Origin: Verrucomicrobiota bacterium
GTDB lineage: Bacteria; Verrucomicrobiota; Verrucomicrobiia; Opitutales; Opitutaceae
Assembly: GCA_023399155.1 (NCBI GenBank)
Contig: JAEWQP010000010.1
Location: 248,001 to 312,000, forward strand
Reading direction: 5' to 3'
DNA: 64,000 nucleotides
Under the pieces are notes generated by a model, which saw only the letters and a list, made by a program, of their open reading frames with translations, was not told the origin of the DNA and made no database searches. Shown here one piece after another: positions 1 through 7,547 of the stretch (within the stretch, counting starts at the first letter, position 1; each line of letters begins with the position of its first letter). The position numbers and the translations under genes are program-made.

Positions 1-2
1 AT

Positions 3-935
3 GAGGACCTGCCGGCGACCGCCGAGCGGGCTGCGGTCTTTGCGCGTGTCGCTCCCGAGCAGAAACTGCGGCTGGTGCGCGCGCTGCAGGCGCGCGGACA
101 TGTCGCTGCCATGACGGGTGATGGAGTCAACGATGCGCCTGCGCTCAAGCAGGCGGACATCGGAGTCGCAATGGGCATCACCGGCACGGATGTGGCGAAA
201 GGTGCCGCCGACATGGTCCTCACCGACGATAATTTCGCCTCGATCGAGGCGGCCGTGGAGGAGGGACGCAACGTCTTTGACAACCTCACCAAGTTCATCG
301 CCTGGACCATGCCCACCAACGGTGGAGAGGGTCTCCTGATCCTTGCCTCCGTCCTGCTGGGCACATCGCTTCCGATCCTGCCGGTGCAACTGCTGTGGGT
401 GAACATGGGCACGGCGCTGTTGCTGGGTCTCATGCTGGTGTTTGAGCCCAAGGAGGAGGGGATCATGGCGCGGCCACCGCGAGCGCCCAAGGATCCGATC
501 CTGACCGCGGAGCTGTTGTGGCGCATCGGGCTCGTCTCGCTCGTGATGGTGATCGGGGCGTTTGCGCTCTTCCTGGTGGAGCAGCGGGCCGGCGCGTCGC
601 TTCCCGAGGCGCGTACTGTCGTGGTGAACGTGATCGTGATGGTCGAGATATTCTACCTGCTCAACTGTCGCTCACTCACCCGTCCGTTCCTTTCCCTCGG
701 GGTGTTCTCAAACCTCTGGGTCCTCGGTGGCATCAGCGCCATGCTGGCGATGCAGTTGCTTTTCACCTACGCACCGTTCATGAATCGCCTGTTTCACAGC
801 GCGCCGATTTCCGGCCGCGCCTGGTTGGAGATCGTCGGCGTCGGCCTGCTGGTGTTTGTCGCCGTGGAGTTCACGAAGTGGATCGCCGCCCATCGCCGAC
901 GCACGGCGGACACACCGCGCGCTTCGGGGGCGTGA
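3..935 (+). CDS. P-type cation-transporting ATPase, C-terminal part (5' end outside window)
   Basis: The reading frame is open to the left edge, so this is the last ~310 residues of a larger ATP-driven cation pump in the cytoplasmic membrane. The HAD-type P-domain motif TGDGVNDAP and the following KGAADMVLTDDNF are visible near the start. They are followed by hydrophobic segments of the C-terminal cation-ATPase domain (ASVLLGTSLPILPVQLLWVN, then LVMVIGAFALFLV, MVEIFYLL, WVLGGISAMLAMQLLF, VGVGLLVFVAVEF). The M6 region reads VNMGTALLLG rather than the TDG-type Ca2+-site sequence, which fits the less specific cation ATPases and leaves the transported ion unknown. It ends in a basic tail and converges on the next gene 49 bp away. 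Family membership is certain; substrate is not. Confidence 0.93.
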   Translation, partial: EDLPATAERAAVFARVAPEQKLRLVRALQARGHVAAMTGDGVNDAPALKQADIGVAMGITGTDVAKGAADMVLTDDNFASIEAAVEEGRNVFDNLTKFIAWTMPTNGGEGLLILASVLLGTSLPILPVQLLWVNMGTALLLGLMLVFEPKEEGIMARPPRAPKDPILTAELLWRIGLVSLVMVIGAFALFLVEQRAGASLPEARTVVVNVIVMVEIFYLLNCRSLTRPFLSLGVFSNLWVLGGISAMLAMQLLFTYAPFMNRLFHSAPISGRAWLEIVGVGLLVFVAVEFTKWIAAHRRRTADTPRASGA

Positions 936-984
936 CCCATCGCGGCGCGCCGGCAGGCGGGGATCCTTCCCGGGACAGAACGTG

Positions 985-1710
985 CTAGCTCGCCATGCCC
1001 GGGACTCGTGCCACGTACACGGTGTTCGATGACGTGGCTTCAGTCAGCGGATTCGGAAAGGTGATACGCTCGGCGCGCACGTGCGTGAACACGCTTTCCA
1101 GCAAGGCGACGAATGCAGCGTCAGCCGGATCGTTGGACCACAGCGCAAAGACACCTCCGGGCAGGATATGGCGCGCCAGTGCGCGCAGACCGTCGGGCGT
1201 GTAGAATTCGGCGTGGCTCGGATGCAGCAGGAAGTCCGGCGTATGATCGATGTCGAGCAGCACGGCATGGAACCGCCGACCGCCGCCAAAGCCCGCCTCG
1301 CTGCGCGCGAGCGCGAAGAAGTCGCCGTGGACGAACTGGCAACGAGCGTCGCCCGTCAGCCGGGTCGCCATCGGCACGAGTCCGCGGCGATGCCATTCGA
1401 TCACCGGCGCCATCACATCCACCACCAGGAGCGAGCGCACCTTTGCGTGCGCGAGCGCCGCCGCCGCGGTGTAGCCAAGGCCGAGCCCGCCGACGACCAC
1501 ATCGAGTGCCCCGCCATCGCACAGCTCTGCCAGCCCGAGATCTGCGAGCGCGTCTTCCGCCGCATGAAACAGACTCGACATGAGGAACTCCTCGCCGAGC
1601 TTCACCTCGAAGATCTCGAGATTCTCCAGCGTGGGCACCCGCCGCCGTCGCAGGATCAGTTCGCCCATCGGCGTGTGTTGATAGTCGAGTTCCTCGAAAG
1701 ACTTCGGCAT
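985..1710 (-). CDS. Spermidine-synthase-like Rossmann-fold protein
   Basis: About 241 residues with the aminopropyltransferase/SAM-methyltransferase fold: glycine-rich loop VVGGLGLGYTAAAAL, an acidic residue after the next strand (LLVVDVMAPVIEWHR), then HGDFF and a DIDHTPDFLLHP segment matching the DxxD-like region of spermidine synthase homologues. It is shorter than true SpeE, and such proteins are often of unknown substrate, so polyamine synthesis is not assured. I chose the internal Met (MPKSFEEL) because an AGGA lies 7 bases upstream; an upstream Met at 1740 is possible. It stands alone and converges with the ATPase gene. Confidence 0.78.
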   Translation of the reverse strand: MPKSFEELDYQHTPMGELILRRRRVPTLENLEIFEVKLGEEFLMSSLFHAAEDALADLGLAELCDGGALDVVVGGLGLGYTAAAALAHAKVRSLLVVDVMAPVIEWHRRGLVPMATRLTGDARCQFVHGDFFALARSEAGFGGGRRFHAVLLDIDHTPDFLLHPSHAEFYTPDGLRALARHILPGGVFALWSNDPADAAFVALLESVFTHVRAERITFPNPLTEATSSNTVYVARVPGMAS

Positions 1711-1948
1711 GGATCGATCCTGATGTGGCGTGGGCTGCACGCACAGCCCTGAATGATACAGATGGGCAGGGGGACTGCACCCTGAGCGGCAGCCCGTGCG
1801 TCCCGCTGGGCCCCGTCTCCGGACCGGAGGGCGGCGCCTGCGTGGGGCCCTGCGCGGCCGCGGGTTGACACAGCAGGAGGCGGGTTACGATGTCATTGTC
1901 AACTTCCTGCTGGCGAGGAACCTGCGTCGTGCTTCATCAACGTGGCGG

Positions 1949-1977
1949 TTGACACTCTGCCACCCTGGAACAATAAG
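1949..1977 (+). promoter_or_regulatory. Candidate sigma-70-type promoter
   Basis: A perfect -35 hexamer TTGACA (1949-1954), a 17-base spacer and AATAAG (1972-1977, 4 of 6 matches to TATAAT). The predicted start of transcription, near 1984, is only a few bases before the ATG at 1989, so any message would be nearly leaderless. Sequence-only call, weak -10. Confidence 0.35.
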
Positions 1978-1988
1978 CGTGGCCCAAA

Positions 1989-2366
1989 ATGTCCTCGTGG
2001 CACACGCTCCTTCGAAACGCCATCGTCCTCTTCGGGCTGGTGGCGATCGTCCTGGGCGCCTTTGAGCACGAGGACCTGATCTTCCAGGATTCGGATGAGC
2101 CTGGATCTGTATGTCGTTCGGACGCCGGAGGTGCGTCGGATGATTCCCGCAGGGGCGGGGCGTTAGGCGCCGTCGCTCCAGCCACGGGCACGGAGAGCGC
2201 ATTCCGGCCGGAAGCACACGCGCTTGGATGGGTGGAGCGCCATGACTCGTGTGTCGAGTGGCTCGCGCCGGCCTCGTTGCATGGCCGGGTCGTCAGCCTC
2301 GCGGTGACGACGTCGCGCGCACCGCGGTGCATCCCGCAGTCCTCGTCGGTCGCCCTACGCTTGTAG
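1989..2366 (+). CDS. Doubtful small protein with one N-terminal membrane segment
   Basis: A 125-residue frame beginning with a plausible membrane helix (NAIVLFGLVAIVLGAF) and then a low-information, Ser/Ala/Arg-rich tail with no recognisable domain. There is no Shine-Dalgarno sequence, but a promoter-like sequence ends just before the ATG. The tail composition looks non-coding, so the gene could be truncated, decayed or not real. Not recognised. Confidence 0.25.
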   Translation: MSSWHTLLRNAIVLFGLVAIVLGAFEHEDLIFQDSDEPGSVCRSDAGGASDDSRRGGALGAVAPATGTESAFRPEAHALGWVERHDSCVEWLAPASLHGRVVSLAVTTSRAPRCIPQSSSVALRL

Positions 2367-2480
2367 GCAGCGCTCGCCCAAGGTCGCCCTCCGGGCATTC
2401 CCGCCAGGTCGGTGGCGGCCTCGTGGAGGTGACGTCACACCGATCGCAACCCGGTTATCCTATTTCCTGCATTCGTCCTC

Positions 2481-3818
2481 ATGAACGCCTTTTTCGAGAT
2501 TCTCATCATCTTTTTCCTCCTCATCGGTAACGGCATCTTCGCCATGGCAGAGATCGCCGTGGTCTCGTCGCGGAAGGCCCGGCTCAAGATACTCGCCGAC
2601 GAGGGTTCCGCCAAAGCCCAGGCGGCCCTCGCGCTCGCACAGCAGCCCGACCGGTTTCTTTCCACCGTGCAGATCGGGATCACGCTGGTCGGCGTGCTCG
2701 CCGGGGCCTTCGGCGGTGCCACGCTCTCGGGGAAACTCCAGGTGCCGATCGCCCAGGTGCCGGCGCTCGCGCCCTACGCACCGGCGATCGCGATCTTTGT
2801 CGTTGTGAGCGCGATCACCTACTTCTCGCTGGTGATCGGCGAGCTGGTGCCGAAGCGCGTCGCGCTGAGCAATCCCGAGGGTCGCGCCATGCTCGTGGCC
2901 CGACCCATGACCGGACTCTCCCGCCTGGCCGCGCCCGTCGTGTGGTTCCTCACGATCTCGACCAACCTCGTGCTCAAGGTCTTCGGGCTGGGCAAGGACG
3001 TCGATGCGCCGCCGTCGGAGGAGGAAGTGTCGCACCTCATCGAGCAGGGCACCTCGGCCGGTGTCTTCCACCAGGGCGAACGCGCCATGGTCGAGGGCGT
3101 GCTGCGCCTCGACGAGCGACCGGTGACGGAGATCATGACGCGGCGCACGCGCATCGTCTGGCTCAACATCGTCGACTCCGAGGAGGTGAACTGGCGCAAG
3201 ATCGTGGCCAGCGGCCACTCGCATTTCCCCGTGTATGAGGGAACTCGCGACAACGTCATCGGGATGGTCTCGGTCAAGGCTCTCTGGGCGAACGCTGCGG
3301 CCGGCCTGCCGAACAACATCCGCATGCATCTCGTTTCGCCCCTGTTCGTGCCGAGCACGATCAATGGCGCCCAGTTGCTCGAGACGTTCAAGAAGGCGGG
3401 CAAGCACCTGGCGCTCGTGACCGACGAGTACGGAAGCGTGCAGGGCCTGGTGAGCCTGATCGATCTGATGGAGGCGATCGTCGGCGACCTGCCGGAGCCC
3501 GGCGACCGGCGCGCGCCCGACGCGGTGCAGCGCGAGGACGGGACCTGGCTCGTCGATGCGGGAATGCTCATCGACGAAATGCGGCGGCGCTTCGGCATGC
3601 CGCCGCTGCCGGGCGAGGAGGATGAGGATTTCGAGACGCTGGGAGGGTTCATGGTGGATCGATTCGGACGGATCCCGGCCGCGGGCGAGCACTTCACCTG
3701 GGCGCAGTGGCGTTTCGAGGTCGTCGACATGGACCGCCATCGCGTCGACAAGGTGCTCATCAGTCCGGCATCCCCGCCGACGCCGCCCGTACCGCACGCG
3801 GTGAGAGGCACGTCCTGA
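2481..3818 (+). CDS. CNNM/CorC (TlyC) family transporter-associated protein
   Basis: A 445-residue integral membrane protein of the hemolysin-C/CorC family, linked in other bacteria to Mg2+/Co2+ handling. Order of domains: CNNM (DUF21) membrane domain, residues ~1-190, with helices IIFFLLIGNGIFAMAEIAVV, IGITLVGVLAGAF and IAIFVVVSAITYFSLVIGEL; the family signature PKRVALSNPE; a CBS pair, ~205-335 (RPVTEIMTRRTRIVWL ... LVTDEYGSVQGLVSLIDLMEAIVG); and a CorC/HlyC C-terminal domain, ~350-435 (DEDFETLGGFMVDRFGRIP). Length and architecture are normal. The older 'hemolysin' label should not be read as toxin function. It is monocistronic. Confidence 0.93.
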   Translation: MNAFFEILIIFFLLIGNGIFAMAEIAVVSSRKARLKILADEGSAKAQAALALAQQPDRFLSTVQIGITLVGVLAGAFGGATLSGKLQVPIAQVPALAPYAPAIAIFVVVSAITYFSLVIGELVPKRVALSNPEGRAMLVARPMTGLSRLAAPVVWFLTISTNLVLKVFGLGKDVDAPPSEEEVSHLIEQGTSAGVFHQGERAMVEGVLRLDERPVTEIMTRRTRIVWLNIVDSEEVNWRKIVASGHSHFPVYEGTRDNVIGMVSVKALWANAAAGLPNNIRMHLVSPLFVPSTINGAQLLETFKKAGKHLALVTDEYGSVQGLVSLIDLMEAIVGDLPEPGDRRAPDAVQREDGTWLVDAGMLIDEMRRRFGMPPLPGEEDEDFETLGGFMVDRFGRIPAAGEHFTWAQWRFEVVDMDRHRVDKVLISPASPPTPPVPHAVRGTS

Positions 3819-3884
3819 GCCGCGGCACGGCTGCCACCGCGCAGCGTTGCGTTCAGAACGGTGGCGAAAGGGAAGAGGCGGGAT

Positions 3885-5438
3885 TCAGGGTCCCTGCGTC
3901 AGCAGGCGTCCTTCGGTGTCTTGATCCTTCGCCGCTGGTGCGCCATCGGGAGACCGAGTGCGCCCCACGAGGTGGCCTCTCCATCCATAGTAACCGACAT
4001 ACGAATACGCGAGCAGTGGGACGGAAAAGGAAAGCAGCAGCGTTGTGCGATCGGCCATCATGCCCTGCAGCGGTGGCAGCAAAGCTCCGCCCAGAACAGC
4101 CATCACCAGGAGCGAAGAAACCTGGCTCTTGTAGGCGCCCGTTCCGTCCAGGGTCAGTGTGAACGTGTTGGACCATCCGATCGACGAGAAGAGACCGACG
4201 GCCACGACGCACCACATGGCTGTTCTGCCGCCAAGAAGAATGGCGGCGAGAAGCAGCGCCGCCGCGGTCAACGAGAAGACCGTCAGCGTGCGGGCAGTGC
4301 GGGCCCGCCCCACCCGCAAGAGCCACCAGCACAGCCCGACAAAGGGCAGATAGTGCAGAAAGGCTGGGGCATTCGCCCCAAGTTCCACGCGCCAGGAAGC
4401 CAGCGCATCCCCGATCGAACCCGCATACAGGAGCGAGAGCGGCGCGCTCTTTGCGAACCAAAGGAAGGTCACGGCCACGATTGGGATGGCGACGAGCAGC
4501 CACTGCTTCCGGCTGGGTGAGAGGCTGCTCAAGTTGACCGCTCCCATGAAGCGGCCGATCATCAGCCCTCCCCAGTAGATCGAGACGTACTTGCTTGCCT
4601 CGATCTCCTGCATGCCCGCCACGGCGGGGTGCTGCAGGAGGCTGATGATCGCGCTGCCGACCGCCACCTCACCGCCGACATACATGAATATGGCGACCGC
4701 ACCGAGTCTGACATGCGGAAACCGCAGGGCGCCCACGCCGCGCACGGGCTCGCCCGCATGGATGCGGGGGAGACGGATCGCCAGGAAGATCAGGGCGAAC
4801 GCGAGGAACACGATGCAGAAGGCCAGATACGGGACTTTCGTGGAGTCTGCGCCGTGGTTCGTATCCGCCGCGAACACTTGGAAGATGAGCCAGCCTCCGA
4901 CGAGAGGTCCGACCGTGGTGCCGATGGAATTGAAACCCTGGGCCAGGTTCAGGCGGCTGGACGCCGTCTGCGCGGGCCCCAGCATGGTGACGTAAGGGTT
5001 GGCCGCGATCTGCAGGATGGCGAATCCAAGCCCCACCACAAAGAGGGCGAAGAGAAATAGTGGATACGAGGTCGCGTCCGCTGCCGGCCAGAAGAGCGCG
5101 CTCCCCGCGGCGGAGACAAGCAGACCGCACACGAGACTGTTCTTGTATCCGACGCGACAGATCGGGTCGCCGGCGAAGGCTGAGATGCAGAAATAGCCCA
5201 GGGCACCGATGAAGTACGCACCGAAGAAGGCGAACTGCACGAGCATCGCGCGGAAATAGCTCAACTCGAACGCCTCCTTGAACCGGGGGATGAGGACGTC
5301 GTTGAACACCGTCATGAATCCCCACAGAAAGAACAGCGTGGTCATCACCGCGAATGGAACGCGGAACGTCGAAGAAGACCCGCCGCCGGGTGTCGAAGGC
5401 TCGGATGGGGTCACGATCGTGGGTTGTGGGCTGGGCAT
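3885..5438 (-). CDS. MFS sugar permease, L-fucose:H+ symporter (FucP) family
   Basis: About 517 residues and roughly 12 membrane segments. The FucP/GluP hallmarks are clear: FFLWGFMTVFNDVLIPRFK in the first helix, FGAYFIGAL, and ILQIAANPYVTMLGP with SSRLNLAQGFNSIGTT, all typical of the fucose/glucose/galactose permease branch. Start chosen at MPSPQ; the upstream residues look non-coding. It is the last gene of the minus-strand carbohydrate arm, 70 bp after the GH2 gene, and would import a monosaccharide released by the locus (fucose, galactose or a relative). There is an unusually long loop around residues 290-420. Substrate is inference from the family only. Confidence 0.88.
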   Translation of the reverse strand: MPSPQPTIVTPSEPSTPGGGSSSTFRVPFAVMTTLFFLWGFMTVFNDVLIPRFKEAFELSYFRAMLVQFAFFGAYFIGALGYFCISAFAGDPICRVGYKNSLVCGLLVSAAGSALFWPAADATSYPLFLFALFVVGLGFAILQIAANPYVTMLGPAQTASSRLNLAQGFNSIGTTVGPLVGGWLIFQVFAADTNHGADSTKVPYLAFCIVFLAFALIFLAIRLPRIHAGEPVRGVGALRFPHVRLGAVAIFMYVGGEVAVGSAIISLLQHPAVAGMQEIEASKYVSIYWGGLMIGRFMGAVNLSSLSPSRKQWLLVAIPIVAVTFLWFAKSAPLSLLYAGSIGDALASWRVELGANAPAFLHYLPFVGLCWWLLRVGRARTARTLTVFSLTAAALLLAAILLGGRTAMWCVVAVGLFSSIGWSNTFTLTLDGTGAYKSQVSSLLVMAVLGGALLPPLQGMMADRTTLLLSFSVPLLAYSYVGYYGWRGHLVGRTRSPDGAPAAKDQDTEGRLLTQGP

Positions 5439-5508
5439 GGGATTCTGAGCGGTCGGGCGTGGGCACGATGCGCTGGCTTGCGCGGTGGATCGCCCGGGGC
5501 GCATGGCC

Positions 5509-7398
5509 TCATGGCGTCTCCAGAGCGCGTTTGGCGTAGTAGTCGCGCAGAACGTGGAAGGCCTGTTTGCGTGCCCCGGATTGGCCGATCAGGCCTTTGC
5601 GATTCCAGCCGTCCTGGATGTTGGGCAGAAGGCGGCGGGGCGAACGAAAGTCGGCCAGGATCCATGGGGATACACCGCGGAACGCGGGCAAGCGCTCCAG
5701 CATCGGCAGCGTGCGCCGATAGAGTTCAGCCTGGAACTCCTCGCTGAAGCGGGTCGCCGGCGTCGCGTGCCATCCCTCGAGCGCGCCTGCGCCGAATTCG
5801 CTGATGACGATCGGCTTTCCATAGCGGATGTCCCAGTCGATGCGGTCGCATTTCTCGGGAAGACCGTCGTACCACCCGATGTATTGATTGAATGCGATGA
5901 TGTCGGTCAACGTGCCAAGCGGGTCGTCGACGATCCGGGTGTCGGGCCGCGATTCCTCGTGGTGGATCTCCATCGCGGCGGACACGAGGCGGGTGCCGTC
6001 GAGCCGGCGCGCATCGTCGATCAAGATGCCGAGGAAGCGGTTCCGCGCCTCGGTGACCGGCGTTTCATTCGCCACCGACCAGATGATGACGCTCGCACGA
6101 TTGCGATCCCGTTGGATCAACTCGGCGAGCTGCCGGCGTGCGTTGGCGAGGGTCTCCGCGTTTTCCCAGTCGATCGTCCAATAGACGGGGATTTCGGCCC
6201 AGACGAGCAGGCCGAGTTCGTCCGCCACGCGAGCCATGTATTCGTTGTGCGGGTAATGGGCGAGGCGCACAAAATTGCATCCGAGTTCGCGGGCCCACCC
6301 GAGCAGCAGGCGTGCATCCTCCTCCGACCAGGCACGCCCACCGCGCATCGGGTTTTCCTCGTGGATGGAGATCCCCCGCAGGAAGACGGGGCTCCCGTTG
6401 ACAAGGATGTCCGTGCCGCGAGTCTCGACGGTTCGAAATCCGATCGCTTCGCTCACGCTCTCGGCGCCGCTGGTCAGGGTCACCGCATAGCGTCGCGGGC
6501 TCTCGGGCGACCAACGCTGCAGTCGGCCTGGGGCGAGTTCAAACGCGCCGTGGGCGACTCCGTTGGCGTCGGGCGTGAGGCGTCCCTCAAATCCGAGTTC
6601 GGGGATGGTGACGGCGAGCTCCTGCGTGCCTGCTCCCGGGCCGTCGAGCCGGGCGTCGATCAGGAGACGATCGCCGGCGCCGCGGGCGAGTCGAACCGCG
6701 TAGTGGGCCAGGTGGGTGGCGGGCGTTTCAACGACAAAGACCTCGCGAGTCAGCCCGCCGTAGTTCCACCAATCCGTCGAATCGGTCGGCACTCCGTGGG
6801 TCAACCGCCGATTGTTGACTCGAACGACCAGGGAGTTCCCTGTGGATTTGAGCTGCCTGGTGATCTCAAAGCTGAACGGTGTGAAACCTCCGATGTGCGT
6901 GCCCAGCCTCTCGCCATCGAGGTAGACATCGGCCTGGTAGTTGGCCGCCCCGAAATAGAGGAACACCCGGCGGTCGGGGGCTGACGGTTGGTAGGTGAAC
7001 GTGCGCTGGTACCAAATCGTGCCTTCATAGTACAGGAGGTGATCCCCCTGGGTGTTCCACTCGCGCGGCACGTCGAGCGTGGGGCTCGTGGCGAAGCTGT
7101 ACTCGATGAGGTCCGACTCCGACCGGGGCCTCAGATCGAGCGCGAAACCGCCGCGCATCGGGCTGGTTTGATCATAGGGGATGCGACGGTAGTTGTAGAA
7201 ACCCGTGTCGTAGGGATCGACGATCGCGTGCCATTTGCCGTTCAGACCCATGCGGGTGCGGGCGAGTACATTGGGGATGGCGTCAGAAGGGTCGGCTGAC
7301 GACGCAGGCAAGGTACTGGCGAGAAGCGCGGCGAGGAGGACGAGGCGGGAGTGGGCGATGGCTGCGCGAAACCTGGATGTGTGCATGGGGAGGATCAT
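5509..7398 (-). CDS. Secreted GH2 glycoside hydrolase, beta-glucuronidase-like
   Basis: About 629 residues. N-terminal signal peptide (LVLLAALLASTLPASSA), then the GH2 sugar-binding jelly roll (~residues 45-225: YYEGTIWYQRTF, RVFLYFGAANYQADVYLDGE, PFSFEIT), an immunoglobulin-like domain (~225-320), and a TIM barrel. Clan GH-A catalytic residues are present: acid/base in WSVANETPV (Glu445) and nucleophile in VISEFGAGA (Glu534). Sequence around GISIHEENPMRGGRAW resembles beta-glucuronidases and galacturonidases more than beta-galactosidases. It would act on oligosaccharides outside the cytoplasm, within the uronate-directed set here. A second Met four residues in (7386) is an equally good start. 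Confidence 0.9.
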   Translation of the reverse strand: MILPMHTSRFRAAIAHSRLVLLAALLASTLPASSADPSDAIPNVLARTRMGLNGKWHAIVDPYDTGFYNYRRIPYDQTSPMRGGFALDLRPRSESDLIEYSFATSPTLDVPREWNTQGDHLLYYEGTIWYQRTFTYQPSAPDRRVFLYFGAANYQADVYLDGERLGTHIGGFTPFSFEITRQLKSTGNSLVVRVNNRRLTHGVPTDSTDWWNYGGLTREVFVVETPATHLAHYAVRLARGAGDRLLIDARLDGPGAGTQELAVTIPELGFEGRLTPDANGVAHGAFELAPGRLQRWSPESPRRYAVTLTSGAESVSEAIGFRTVETRGTDILVNGSPVFLRGISIHEENPMRGGRAWSEEDARLLLGWARELGCNFVRLAHYPHNEYMARVADELGLLVWAEIPVYWTIDWENAETLANARRQLAELIQRDRNRASVIIWSVANETPVTEARNRFLGILIDDARRLDGTRLVSAAMEIHHEESRPDTRIVDDPLGTLTDIIAFNQYIGWYDGLPEKCDRIDWDIRYGKPIVISEFGAGALEGWHATPATRFSEEFQAELYRRTLPMLERLPAFRGVSPWILADFRSPRRLLPNIQDGWNRKGLIGQSGARKQAFHVLRDYYAKRALETP

Positions 7399-7466
7399 GG
7401 GACCATGTTGAGGGCTGACCGCCCGGCTCCGACCAGCCGGCGTGAGAGTAAGGGAGCGGGCACTAC

Positions 7467-7482
7467 ACCGAAGTTCTTCGGT
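7467..7482. promoter_or_regulatory. 16-bp inverted repeat upstream of the GH2 gene
   Basis: ACCGAAG-TT-CTTCGGT lies 70 bp upstream of the GH2 start, in the gap after the oxidoreductase gene. It could be an operator for the GH2/permease pair or a weak hairpin between transcription units. It does not match the TACGTA-centred palindrome found elsewhere in the locus. Confidence 0.35.
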
Positions 7483-7547
7483 CGGTCGTCAGCTTGAAGT
7501 CACGCTGCTCCCGGGCGGCGGGCCTTTCATGGACGGATGCATCGGAG

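Larger units (their letters stand above)
1711..2480. other. Weakly coding intergenic stretch
   Basis: About 770 bases with no recognisable gene on either strand. It contains two TTGACA hexamers (1865 and 1949) and the doubtful small reading frame listed separately. Nothing resembling a mobile element or RNA gene was seen. Confidence 0.5.

Noticed and set aside
4987..4996. Extra operator-like word GACGTAAGG inside the FucP-type gene
   Set aside because: Only half of the palindrome is present and it lies within coding sequence far from a start.
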